Shown piece by piece: positions 34,119 to 46,334 of a DNA stretch of 64,000 nt. Where the stretch lies: NCBI GenBank assembly GCA_028641055.1, contig CM054060.1, positions 293,370,660 to 293,434,659 on the forward strand. Direction: 5' to 3'. The notes under the pieces are model-generated. The model was not told where the DNA came from. It saw only the letters and a list, made by a program, of their open reading frames with translations, and made no database searches. Source of the stretch: Alopecurus myosuroides (Eukaryota > Streptophyta > Magnoliopsida > Poales > Poaceae). Each line of letters begins with the position of its first letter. Position 1 is the stretch's first letter. The position numbers and the translations under genes were made by a program.

Positions 34119-37044
34119 GGGAGTCTCTCACCTCCAATCATTTTTACTTTGTTATTGTTTTGCTTTTTTACTTGCTTTATCATGCTTGCTCTAAATGGGT
34201 GATTTCCTTGGTTTCATGGAAGAACAACAAAAATATTATAAGGAACGCTGCTTGTCACAAAAATTTGAATAATTATGCTAAAAACTTGTGCTCTACTTCT
34301 AATGTTACTATTTTCTTTCATAAATCTCGTTGATGTAGGAGGTATAAACACCTCCGTTTTAAATGTGAGTATAATGATAATGTTACCATATCTTCCTATG
34401 TTAAGGGAAATTATGACTTTTATGATGTGGAACAAATTGAAGAATTTATTGCTTGGAAGGGTACATTCGAAATTGCCTATTTGTTTGAAAATATTGATGA
34501 TGCACCTTATAAATATGAGATTTATGCTATACTTTAATATTTCTTTGATAATTACAAGGAATTCATGTTACTAAAACACCTATCTTTTTGTTGAAAGTTT
34601 TGAAATTGCTCTTGTTCTACCTTCCCGTGATTTCTAGTTTGAGCTTCTTTAATTAATTTATTTATAAAATTACTATGCATAGGAAGTGGGTTAGAATTAT
34701 TATTATTTTTTTACCTTTTCTTGATGATCGCTTTTGCTTAATTCATATTTCTTATGTGAGCATTTTCTTGCTTTCTGTGCCTAGCTGAAAGGCGTCAAAG
34801 AAAAGCACTTCATGGGAGATAACCCATGATTTTATTTTTGCTTTGTTTTTCTCTGTTTTATTTTATTCAAGGGGTTGTATACTTCTTTAGAAACTCTTTT
34901 TTATCTTTATTTTCATGTATTAGTTTTCTCAAGTAAAGTTTCTAGCGAAAGTTGGAGTTGGTTTTGGATTTCTGCGCAGAAAACAGATTTCTATTGTACA
35001 CCGTAAAAAATCGTATAAATTCCACAAAGATCAAAATGACCAGAAATTTTTTGTGCTTATTCCTCAGCTAATTCTAGAACTTTTTTATTCTTTATATTTT
35101 TCAATTTGAGAAACTTAAGTTCCATAAAAAAAAACTTCATTACAGACTGTTGTGGTTTCTGCAGATTCTGCAATTTTTCTTCCATTTGCTCTTGTACGAT
35201 GTCAAGCGAATTTCTTTGCTTCACGAAACATCAGTGGTTGTAGCTAGTGTTTAAAAGTATCAATAGAAATTGTGACCATGAAGAACCCATGAAATTTTGA
35301 TTGTTGCACTAACCCTCTAATGCGAATTACTTTTTGAGTGTCGTGTGAAGGAAGTTTTCAAGGGTCAAGATAAGAGGGTGATATAATGTGATCAAGAAGA
35401 GTGCAAGGTAAAATCTTAGGGATGCCCCCTTGGTTCGTCATAACAAATTATAAGAAGACTCATGAATCTAAGCTTGGGTATTCCTAAGGTGTCCCCGTCT
35501 TCATCAACAAATTATCAGGTCACTTCTAGCGAAACTATGTTTTTATTTGTTCACATCGGATGAAATTTACTTGGATCGTCTATTATTTTTCGTTATATTT
35601 TTTTCCTTGCTGCAATAAACATATTTGGAACCTAGCATCATTTTTTGGTAGAGATACACATTCCTCTTTTTCATATGAATACATGTTATGCTCGTATTCT
35701 TAGTTTTTCTTCTAGTTACTACAATCCTTTTAGCACCTGTTTTGTTTTCATGCATCTCTTATTCAGACATGTTAGTTTTAGTAGAGTTATGTGAGTACTC
35801 TCATTCTTGCTTTTTGTATCATTTAGAGAGTTTTTGTCAAAACATATTTTGTATGGTGCTTGCTCGGAAAACAAATTGCTGCATGTGGTAGATGGTATAA
35901 CGGGAAAAACTTGCATATTCTTGTAGATCACTAAACTGTTTCACTTGATTATTTGTTGTTATTTTGATATATTAATATGCTTAATGGTAAACATGCTGGT
36001 CTAGTAGAGTAAAAACAACTAATGGTTGGTCTAAAAGCTTAAAACCGTGCCACACTCAAAATAAACAGTTAATGGGATAATGGTATATGACTTCCTTTGC
36101 TGGTAGCAATCCTAATAGCTTTTTGTTACACGATACGGTCAACAGTGATTTGTCTCTCCCACGGCGCCTCTTCTAATGATTTTCATTATGCCTTGTAAGA
36201 TCATGATTTTAATTGTGATCTTTTAACTTGTGAGTTCTATGTTACGGTTTTCAGGCACTTCCACCATCTATATTTGCTAGCCTCTTCGGTACTCTGCATT
36301 GCCTGTTCTCCACATTGAGAGTTGGTGATAACTTCGCCTAGTGCATCCAAAACCCATGGGAGAAATTCGTTCTTATACACATAAGCCAAAATTTATCTTC
36401 GTCAAGACAGACACCATACCTACCTACCATGGCATTTCCATAGCCATTCCGATATATATTTCCATACAACATCCATCATCATTATGTTACTTGTCATGCT
36501 TCATTATTATTTTGCATACTGATACACTGGCAGGAGAATTTAGTTTTATATCCATCATAGATATTCAGTTTGAGTTATGGGTACTAAAAGTGTGATGATT
36601 CATTGTAAAATAGAGTGTTTCCCCTACCAGTGAGGTTTTATATTAAAAAAAGGCAAAAAAAAAGAGAAAGGGCAAAAGAGAGATAATAAAGAGAGAGGGG
36701 GAAGCACTACTATAATTTATTCCACACTTGTGCTTGGTTAGCATCATTACTTCAGTTTGGAGAGAGTTTTCATATTATGACTTGCATAACTATGTGGGGA
36801 ACTTACATTATAGAACTTGTCTTGTATATTCTAATGATGAGCCTCCTCAAAAGAGCTCTAGGTATTTGTGAGCAAGCAAGTTGGATGCACCCCCACTAGT
36901 TCCATTGGAGAGCTTTAATACACTTATAGCTCTATGTGCATGAGCTGTGTGGAAATCACTACTCCTTGCATAACTTCGTTTATAAGACTTACTCTTGTAT
37001 AATGATCACTTTCAGTTGTGTGAGACTTTCTTCCATTGACCATC
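34119..37044 (+). other. Interior of element D, noncoding with a gag-like scrap
   Basis: A short plus frame near 34400-34530 reads VKGNYDFYDVEQIEEFIAWK and continues to a stop after YEIYAIL; it may be a vestige of gag or pol, but I cannot place it. The block at 34780-35530 matches A at 31600-30935 in inverse orientation. The rest (35540-37044) is AT-rich and has no supported gene; the purine-rich stretch at 36640-36710 is simple sequence. Confidence 0.6.
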
Positions 37045-37049
37045 CAAAC

Positions 37050-37591
37050 TGTCGGATATATACCAAATAGGGGTATATAAGATGGTAGTCATAAGTGCCG
37101 GATTACCAGGGTGGCCCAAGTGGTAGTGGGCTATGGTCCATTGGACGGCCCAGTAACCTGACGCACAGAAGCTGGATTCTAGAAGAACCCGGATCACGGC
37201 CCACGTGATCTGGCTTGGAGGAGAAGACGAATTCCTTACTTTCCAAGTTAATAGTAACCGTAGTCTTCTAGGTTTCCTATTCTCTAAGCCCTAATCCGGC
37301 TATTATATAAACCCGGACGGGAGATGAGATAACCAGAGAAGAAGCTATAGGCTAATTCGCCGGGAAGTTGATCCTCAGCGAATAGCTAGATCTAAACCTC
37401 ACATTGTAATTCTATACACAGGCTTTAGCCCTGATTAGTGAGATTGCAGGAGTAGGAACGTCGTACTGTCGCGACGTACCGAACCTGGGTAAATCCTGTG
37501 TCAACTGTCCACCACGCGATCCCGTTACCCCACGTCTCTACCGTAGTCTCATGGCACCCCCGTCTATGAAAACTACTACGATGTCTCGACA
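37050..37591 (+). repeat. 5' LTR of element E
   Basis: TGTCGGATATATACC...GTCTCGACA. It contains the TATA box at 37302-37310 and, near its end, the ATG at 37551 that opens the gag frame. Confidence 0.95.
37302..37310 (+). promoter_or_regulatory. TATA box in the 5' LTR of E
   Basis: ATTATATAAACCCGG in the 5' LTR, 240 bp before the gag ATG. Transcription should begin about 25-35 bp downstream. The 3' LTR copy at about 46587-46595 has the same motif. Confidence 0.65.
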
Positions 37592-40500
37592 GTTGGCGCC
37601 CACCGTGGGGCTAACGACGTCAGGCGTGAAGTTCCGATCTGGGATGCTCGGCGGAATCGGAAGATCAATCACTGTCGGAAGCTTGGAGTTCGACGACGAC
37701 GTCGGACGCTTCCTCGACAACGGATCCTACATACCGGCGCAAAATCACCTGGTAAGTGCCTGCGTGTTACCGATCGGATCTGCTAACATCTTCATCGGAC
37801 TAACTACAGAAGCAATGGGGTTTTGCGGTGGAAGCAAATATTTCCCACCCGCCCTATACCCAGTCGAAGATGACTATGATACCGGATTCTGCTCAGATCG
37901 CCGACAAAACAGTGGTACACACTTTATCGGCATGGTGCAATCCAAAGTCGCCGAAAACACGGATGACGGAAATCCCGTGCAAGAGGCAGATAACAACACA
38001 CCCATCACAGAGGTGGAAGATCCGACATCCGTCAACATGACGATGAACTCGGAAGCCGATTCAGTGCTAGCCGCCATTGAGGCGAGATTAGAGTCTGAAA
38101 CCGAATCGGATAATTTCGATTCCGAAGATGAGGATGAGGATACCTTCAAAAGAAAGGTAAAATCTCTTCAAGAGGGATTCCATGAAGTGCTAATGGCAAA
38201 ACCGGCTGAAGTCACGGATGCCGGTAGCCAGGAAAGCCCTAAAACCCCTCCGCCAGAGGAAGAGAGAGAAGACGGAGAAACTTCTCCGGTATTTCCTAAT
38301 GTCAAGGAATTGACAGAAGATGAGCCTGTCAAAAAGCCTCCCTCTTCAAAGAAAAAGCACCGTGCTGCTAAGAAACTCCATACAAAATCCGGAAGAAAAA
38401 ATCAGCCGATCTAGCTGATGAAAACCTGGAAATAGGAGATGCTAGCGGAACAAAGCCTGCGGAGAAGAAAACCAAGGAAATCCTTGCTCCACCAATGATG
38501 GAACAGGAAGAACAGGAGCTGTTGCAAACGCCAATGGGACCAAATGAACCCCCTGAGATGCTGGAAGCCAGGAGACGAGCTTTCCAACAGCAACAGCAAC
38601 ATCTACTCAAATCTCGTGAACACCTCCAAAAAACCCAGGATGACAACAAGGTCATGAAGGAAGAAATAGAGGAGTACGAGAGAAAGAATAGATCTGCCTT
38701 AAAACCTACAAGGTTACCCGGAATCGTAAGACCGGAAGTACTGCCGCCAAAAGAAAGGTTCCACAACCCATCTTGGCAAAAGCAGGTAAACGGCAAAGAT
38801 GCCAGAGGCGAACCAATATACAAAACCGCAGCAGAAAACGCGGAAGCAGCATTCGCCATCCTGAACAATGACATGTACTCCAATGGTGAAAAACTTCAAG
38901 GGGTGTATGCTTTCCTAGGAAAAGCATTGCAACAACAGCAGCGGGGCCAAGAGCGATCAGGGAGGCTACATGATAATTCCGCCCTATGCAAAACAGCTAC
39001 TTGCGCCGCTGGAGCACCTGGACCGGAAGAACCTGGAGATTCAGACAACTCAAAGGACAAAAAAGCGGATCCGAGAAAAGACAAGAAAAATACCGACAAT
39101 AGGGACGAAGCGTCCCGAGCCGGATCCCACCCCCCGAAAGGTGGACTCAAACCCCACGATCGGGAAGACAAAAACCGGAATGACGGCAAAACAATGCCAC
39201 CTCCGAGGAACCCAGCTGAAAAAGCTGGAAGATATGATATGCCTCACAGACGTGAGAGATCCCGGACACCTCCCAAGCATAAAGAACGACACAGGAGCAG
39301 AACTCCGCCTAATCCAAAAGGGCGTGATCACGGAAGAGATAGAAACGATCCCGGAAAAGCGCGCCCGCGCAACAATGGAAAAGAAAGGAGCAGATCCCCT
39401 TCTGTCCATTCAGTCGGAAGATATTCCGCACACATTGATAGAGCGGAAAAGGATGATCTATACTTTGGACCTAAGTGTTTCACTGACAGGATCCGAAGGA
39501 TAACCCTGCATTCTGGCTTTGCCAAGGTCGGTCCAACGTACCAGAAATACACCGGCAGCACAAACCCGGATACCTGGCTCTCAGACTACTATACAGCCGT
39601 CCAGATCAACAATGGGACAGGCCTGGAAGCTGTCAAGTTTCTTCCCCTAATGTTACTGGATGGAGCCAGAGACTGGATTAATGGATTGCCATCAAGAACT
39701 GTCGACAGCTTGGATGATATGGCTAAGGTATTCACTCAGCATTTCCGGGGAACGTACATACGCCCAAACAGCATCAACCAGCTGACCCATTGCACCCAAT
39801 TCGAGGATGAACCATACGTGGATTTCATCTCCAGGTGGACTGCAATGAAGAATAGTTGTTCTGGAGTAACTGACGTACAAGCAATGCATGCTTTCGTCAA
39901 TGGCCTAAAACCCGGACTTGTACTGTTCATGGTTGGTTCCAAACAGCACAAGGATCTCGGATCTATGCTTACAACCGCCAATGAACACGATGCAGCCGAA
40001 GATGACATCAGAGCAAGAGGAGGCAATATCGACACACTGATACTTGCCAAGAAAACTCCTCGCTCTGACAAAAAAGGAACTCCAGAAACAACGACAAAAC
40101 CCAAAGAGGTCAACATAGCCTTTGGAAGTGAAAAAGGGAATAAGTGGAAAGGACGCAGTCCAGATCCAATCAACTACACTCCAGAAGAGTGGGAAAGGAT
40201 TAAGTCGGAACCCTGTGTCCACCATTCACAATTTGGGAAGCCCACCCATACAAACACGCAATGCCGGCTGAACAAGCACATGAAAGGCAGTGCAGGATCC
40301 GGAAATAAAGGGAAGAATTCCAAAAGGAAATTCCCCAAACAAAAGCCAGAAGCTGACAAAGAAGACAGTGAATCGGACACTGATGAAAAAATCCAGCAAC
40401 AACAGCGAAAAGGCGAACCCAAATTTCCGAGAGTTGATGGAGAAGCAATGCTGACATTCTTAGCAACTCCATCGTCAAAGGTGGCCAAAAGAACGCTTCG

Positions 40501-41239
40501 AGAAATAAACGCGGTTGTTCCGGCAACCTCGAAATTCTTGAAGTACTCCAATACACCAATTACCTGGGATCAGTCTGATCATCCCGGGAATATCCCTGAA
40601 CCCGGCACACAAGCTCTTGTTGTAAGCCCTATTGTCCAGAACACTAGGCTGAAAAGAGTGCTGATGGACGGAGGATCCAGCATTAACATAATGTACCTGG
40701 ATACACTGAAGCATCTGAAGATTTCCGAGTCCCAGCTCAATTACAGCAACATACGCTTCCATGGCATTGTTCCTGGCAGACAAGCACGATCCCTAGGAGA
40801 AATTTCCCTAGATGTCACTTTCGGAGATAAAGATCACTTCCGTCAGGAAAAAGTATCCTTGGAAGTAGTGCCGTTCGAAAGCGTGTATCACGCAATACTC
40901 GGACGTCCAGCTTTCGCCAAATTAATGGCAAGATCCTGTTATATCTATAACAAGCTGAAGATGCCAGGACCCAAAGGAGGAGTAATCACCATAGCCGGTG
41001 ACTTCAAGCTGGCAAACGAGCTGGAAAAAGAAAACACCCTGTGCGCTCAAAGAGTCATAGCAAAGGAAGAACTGAAGGAGCTGGCCAAGGAGGTATCACC
41101 GGCAGAAATGTCGGCAGGAAAAGAAACCCGGAAGCCGGCAGACAGCTTCAAGGCGTCCGAGAATACAAGACAGGTAATCCTAGATCCCAAAGATCCGACA
41201 AAATTCGTCGTCGTAGGGACTGGGATGACCGACAAATAG
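37551..41239 (+). pseudogene. gag-protease of element E (one frameshift, terminal in-frame stop)
   Basis: The frame opens at ATG 37551 inside the LTR, reads through the PBS and continues as an acidic N-terminal gag region to a TAG at 38412-38414. The next frame picks up cleanly at the A-run 38396-38401 and continues to 41239, so a one-base slip in that run splits gag. Domains in order: glutamine-rich coiled stretch (38580-38700), Arg/Ser/Pro-rich linker (39050-39450), capsid-type retrotrans_gag region (GARDWINGLPSRT, FTQHFRGTYIRPNSI; about 39480-39960), a CX2H...HX4C-like knuckle (CVHHSQFGKPTHTNTQC, near 40215), and an aspartic protease with DGGS at 40667-40678 in place of DSGA, as is usual in Tat-type elements. 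Gag forms the particle and protease processes it. TAG at 41237-41239 separates it from RT. Confidence 0.88.
37593..37611 (+). other. Primer-binding site of element E
   Basis: TTGGCGCCCACCGTGGGGC one base after the LTR end. It also reads as coding sequence (LAPTVG) in the gag frame that starts upstream in the LTR. Confidence 0.9.
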
Positions 41240-42190
41240 GAAGGCGAGCTCATCAAGTTCCTCCGTGAGAACTGGGATATTTTCGCATGGTGTCCAGCTG
41301 ACATGCCAGGCGTACCCAGGGAACTTGCTGAGCACCAACTCAAGGTAATTCCAGGCTCAAAACCCGTCAAACAAGGTCTCCGTCGATTTGACGGAAGAAG
41401 ACGGAAGGCTATTGGCAAGGAAATTATCCGTCTTTTAGCAGCAGATTTCATCCAGGAAGTAATCCACACTGAATGGTCTGCAAATCCGGTATTACTACCG
41501 AAGAAAGACACTACTGCTCTTAGAATGTGTATAGATTACACAGGCTTGAACAAATTTTGTCCAAAAGATAGGTTCGCGTTACCGCGAATCGGTCAAATAA
41601 TAGATGCCACTGCAGGCTCTCAGCTTTTATGCTTTTTGGATGCATACTCCGGGTACCACCAAATACGCATGAAAAAGGAAGACCAAATTAAGGCTTCTTT
41701 CATAACCCCATACGGTACGTACTATTACGTAACCATGCCATTTGTCCTGAAGAACGCAGGTGCAACCTACCAGCGCTGCATGCAACGTTGTTTGCATAGT
41801 CAGATTGGCAAAAACGGCCATGTTTACGTGGACGATATTGCTGTCGTAACCAAGGCAAAAGATACACTCCTTGAGGATTTGCGAGAAACTTTCGAAAACT
41901 TGCGCACTTACAAGATGAAGTTAAATCCATCAAAGTGCGTATTCGGGGTTCCCTCAGGAAAACTTCTGGGTTTAATCGTTTCTCACAGAGGAATAGAAGT
42001 TAACCCGGAAAAGATCAAAGCCATCTTGAACATCTCGAAGCCTACGTGTGTAAAAGATGTCCAAAGATTGACGGGTTCCGCCGCTGCCGTCAGCAGATTT
42101 ATTAGTCGGCTAGGGGATAAAGCCTTACCACTCTACAAGTTGCTGAAAAAATCCGACAAGTTCAAGTGGACAGCGAAGGCCTGGGAGTAT
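41240..42190 (+). pseudogene. Reverse transcriptase of element E, 3' truncated
   Basis: In frame with the protease across the TAG at 41237. Motifs: GELIKFLRENWDIFAWC, ALRMCIDYTGLNKFCPKD, LLCFLDAYSGYHQIRM and the catalytic YVDD at 41825-41836 followed by IAVVTKA, then the thumb HRGIEVNPEKIKAIL. The frame reaches KFKWTAKA near 42180, where RNase H should begin, then turns into unrelated sequence and stops at 42251-42253. RNase H and integrase are absent, so E cannot copy or integrate by itself. The palm residues are intact. Confidence 0.92.
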
Positions 42191-42849
42191 CTAGCAGTTA
42201 TGTCCCTTCTATACTTAGTTCAATTTCTATGTAAACATCTTTTGAGATCATGAAATAAAGTTGTCGGAATTCTGATGTCCATGTTTTTACAAGTTCATTA
42301 TAGTACAAAGCATGATTCCACCTTATCTATTTCCCAATGATCTTACAAAATACTCAATGTTAACCCGAATTGTGCATGCGTGCTCGGTGTTTAAAAACTG
42401 AGTGATTTCAGCCTGCTAACGGCTAAAGGAAACTCGGATTGTGCCTGCGTGCCCAAGTTTCATTCAAAAAATTCCTTACTTTTCTCTAAGCATTATCTGA
42501 TTGCTTATGTGTTGGGTCACTGGAGCTAGTTAGTAAAAATGCCTTTAGTATGATCCATGTTTCCGAGTTTAAACTGATTGGTTATACCCAGTTTCTCGGC
42601 ATGACGCTTCATAATGCTATTGAGCCATTTCAAACACTAAGGACAGTTAAAACATATACGCCAGAGAACTTAGAAGATAAAGGAATATTAAAATCCGAAA
42701 ACCTTGCAAAGAATTTCATAATTAAGACTGCAAAAGGCGGAGTTCTCATTTATACAAAAGGAATAGAAGCATTACAATTTGAATTACATTGTAAAAGTAC
42801 AGTAATGCTCCTATTGTCTACTTTCACCATCCAGGTTCAAGACATCCCT
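42191..42849 (+). other. Noncoding region of E between truncated pol and the antisense gene
   Basis: No gene seen. It contains two similar blocks, CCCGAATTGTGCATGCGTGC near 42364 and CTCGGATTGTGCCTGCGTGC near 42432, each followed by a TTT-rich tail. Such paired blocks could be remnants of the 3' region of the parent element. Confidence 0.5.
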
Positions 42850-45795
42850 TCAAGCATCCGACTCTTCTTCGCTGCTATCATCCTCGGGGGCTGCAGGGAC
42901 CTCCTCTTCCGGATAAGTGATGGAGATATTCACCATGGAGGCAATCTTGGTGGCATGGCCTTTGATTTCATCAAAGATTGTATTCCGCTGAGCTTCCGTG
43001 TATCCTTGAGGGATACCGGACGCCACGCGCCAAGACTTCGCACCAGGGTAGTGCATACGCATAAGGCCAACGCCATGCGTGCACCGCCCCGTGCAGCGGA
43101 GCGTAGGATGGATTCCCTAGACTCCGCCACCTCCATGATGGCACCCGGAAGTTTTTCAACTTCCGAGAACTCCCCAGTCCTTGAGGGAAGGAACTTGTTG
43201 ATCAGCTGCATGCAAGCAACTCTGATCGAAGTCCAGGTTATCCCAAAAGCTCGGATTCTATCAATCCGAGAAAGATCTGGGCTATCTCCTGTTTTTCAGC
43301 AAAAACAACCAAGAAGGTTAAGTAAAAAAGCAGAGAAACACAGCAAGACTGGGAAAAATGGTAAATGCAGAAAAAACTTACCGACAAGTTTGTCAATTTC
43401 GGAGCCTTCCTCCAGGCGCAGGTTCAGAGCAGCTTCCAAGTCCTGAATGGTGGACTCGTCATTCTCCGCCTGTGCGGAAGCCTTGGATTGAGAAATTCCA
43501 AGGGCCGGATTGCTGGCTTCCAGATCTTTTTGAGCCTTCACAAGATCCTTGTGAAGGTCCAAATTCTCCTTTCGGAGAAACTCGGCATTGCCGGCGTCTT
43601 CAGCTATTTGCTTGGCCTTAGCCAAAGCAGCTGGAAAGCAAGGAAAATTCCGAGTTTAGAAAACTTCCAGGATAAGTACTTAGACAAAAGGTTGAATCGA
43701 AAAACTTCAGAGGAAAAACGCTTACATGTTGTTTCCGACAAAGCCAGCTGAGACGATGCCAGCTCCGCCTCTCTTTCCTCAAGAATAGAAAGAAGATTTC
43801 TAACTTCTTTATTCTTGATGGAGAGTTTGTTGAAAACTTCCATGTTAATGGCTTCAGCGGTTTGCTGGAACATGGCAAGGAAAAGAATGTACATAAAGCA
43901 TCAAGGCAAAAAGCATACATTTTGTTTAATGCTTGGGGGCTAGAGTTATATACCTGGCTCATTCGTTGCAAACCCGTCAAGTTTTCATTGAACTCTTTTG
44001 CGTATTCTGCAAAAAGAGTTCCGGCTGCGCTTAGGCCGTCATTGATGATCTTGAAGTCCTTGTCGAAGGTGGGAATCTCCTCATCGAATGTCCGAGAAGA
44101 TTTTCCCACCTCTGGAGTCGCCCTTTCCCTCGTGTCCGTGTTCGACACAACGGGCTGGCTGGGCTCCAGCGGCTTGGTGGTGGGGGTTGTAGCATGCTCT
44201 TCCGCCATCGTGGACGGTGTGTCCGGGGCGATGACGGGAAAAGGTTGAGTGCCTCGGCTGGACACAAATTTGTGTTTCTTCAGCTTCTTCGGCTTTAAGC
44301 TGGAGGGAGGTAGGCTCAAAACAAAAAACCCGGAATAGTTAAAACTCCGAAGATTAAAGAAAAACTTCGACAAAAGCAAAATAACCTGGATGATCTAACA
44401 TGGAGGTGACGACGGGAACTCCGTCAAGGTTGATAACTTCCTCAGAGGTAGAAATCTTCTTGCGCTTGCGCCCACCTGTAGAGGCGGCACGCGATGCATC
44501 CAGCTCAGCTTCGGAGGCTAACTCCGAGTCTGGAAGTTCAGCGATCTGTCGAAAAGAAAAATCAGAGTTAGAAGCGAAAAATCCGAGAAAGAATGGCAAA
44601 ACTCCACCCAAATGACGGAAATAATACCTTGGGAGCCGGATTGTCGGCCGTATACATCGGCCGACTCGCTTCATATTGGTCGCGGGAGGCGACCAACTGG
44701 TTCACGCGCCGTCGAAGATCCCTCGAGGACCAGTCTTTGCTGGTCGTCCGCATTTTGTCGCTGGCACCCGTGTAGTCGCAAAGCAGACGGCCTCCGTGGT
44801 TAGCTAACGGCTGGATCCGCCTATCCAACCATCAAAGGACCGTGTCCATGCCGGTTAGAGGCGGATCAGAGGAAGTAAGCTTGGCGATGCACCGCTTGAT
44901 CCTCAGAAGATCAGGCGGCAGAACCTGGACAGCTTCTGTTCCCCAATTTTCTTGGGGAACAGCAGCAGTGTTTGAGAAAGGTGGAACCCCGATGGCCTTT
45001 TTCGGGAAAGGCACATCGGGATGATAGAAGAAGGAACCCATCCAAAATTTGACGGATTCCGATGTTTTGATCTTGGGGAACCAATCTTCCCTAAATCTCC
45101 TAAGAGTAAAGGAGATGGTTCCGCAAGTCGGGAGTGCGGCCTCCGAGAGTTCCGCTTAACCCCGAAACAATACATCCAGAAGTCTAACCTAGGTTCTATA
45201 CCTAAGAAACCCTCAAAGAGAGCCTGGAACCCGGCCATGTAAAGTATGGAGTTGGGTGGCAGGTTGTGAGGCTGGATGTTATAGTGGGAGAGGACTTGGA
45301 GAAAAAAGGCAGAAGGTGGAACCCCATACCTCTTAGGAGATGGGAGGAGAGAAGAACCCGTTCGTTGTCGTTTGGCATGGGTTCGTTCTCGTCCTCTGGG
45401 AGACGCCATTTCCCTTTCATAACCAACCCCTCCTTTTCCATGTTTGGAAGGAGGGCTGGCGGAATGCTGCAGGCAACCTAGTTGCCGGCAGACTCCAGTT
45501 CTTCATCCGCTCCGGCGGCGGCGGACGCAGCGGCTTCTGCAGCGGCGAGCTCGTCGCCGAGGAGCGTGATCTTTTCCTCCGCCGTCTCAGGAGCAAACGG
45601 CGGAGTAGGCGCGGAGCTTGAACCCGCAAGATTCGCGGCGGCGGAAGGATTATCTCCGTCCGCCGCGGAATCCGCGGTCTTTTCCGGCTCGTCGCCGGCG
45701 CACGTCGGGGAGCCCAGCCTTGGATCTAGTTCGTTGATGATCTCCTCGATGGTGTGCGCGGCGGAGTGAACGGGAGAGGACGGTGAAGATGCCAT
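42850..45795 (-). pseudogene. Antisense intron-containing gene of element E (putative gypsy-type transposon domain protein)
   Basis: Starts at ATG 45795 (MASSPSSPVHSAAHTIEEII) and ends at TGA 42850. Proposed minus exons: 45795-44628, 44545-44386, 44299-43954, 43864-43726, 43630-43382, 43288-42850, all with GT...AG borders; coding phase matches at four of five junctions (not between exons 2 and 3). Exon 1 carries the PF04195-like region (RYGVPPSAFFLQVLSHYNIQ, FEGFLGIEPRLDFW), then DWSSRDLRRRVNQLVASRDQ. Exons 3-6 encode a coiled-coil region (EAELASSQLALSET, LRKENLDLHKDLVKAQKDLE) and an acidic tail (EDDSSEEESDA). Exon 1 has a TAG at 45480-45478, frameshifts near 45360 and 45150, and TGA at 44834-44832; exon 6 has a frameshift near 43070. 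Function is unknown; such antisense frames recur in Tat-like elements. Confidence 0.75.
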
Positions 45796-46334
45796 TAGGT
45801 GGCGGCGCAGTTCGTCTCCGGTGGTGCTCTGGGCGTGGTGTGCGTTCGGAACTGGTTCTTCGCTCGAGAGCTCGGGCGCAGTAATGGCGTGGGAAACGAG
45901 AGAGCGGAAGGATTTCTGTGAGGATGAAGAAGGCTACTTATAGCCGGAATCCGTCAAGATACGTGCCAACGGCTATTTTGACCGTTGGATGATCAACGCG
46001 TGTCACTCGCCGGAAAATCCGGGAAATGAAACGACAGGGTAATGATGGCTATCTCCTCGTTTCTCGTGAGAATCTGTCAGAGATACGTTACTGGGTTTCC
46101 CGCGTGAAATCCAAACGTCCCTTACGTCAGCATGATTAAAGCGCTGACATAGGAAGTTACTTCTCCGCGAAGGATCGCGAGATAAAAGCCGTATTTTCAG
46201 GATTCCGAGTTTCACGTTACCATCTCTTTTTGAAGGATAATAAGAAGAATCAAGATTGCTGATCGATATTTCTCGGACAAAGCATATTTGGCGAAAGACG
46301 GCGAATCAGAGTTTCAATCCTTCTGGGGGGCTAC
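45796..46334 (+). other. 3' noncoding region and polypurine tract of E
   Basis: PPT TTCTGGGGGGCTAC lies at 46321-46334 next to the LTR. On the minus strand this stretch is upstream of the antisense gene; CTATAAGTAGCC at about 45943-45932 (minus strand) is a TATA-like candidate for its promoter, some 140 bp before the ATG. Confidence 0.6.

Noticed and set aside
39050..41511. Minus-strand frames opposite gag-pol of E
   Set aside because: Shadows of gag and protease; codon pattern and motifs support only the plus strand here.
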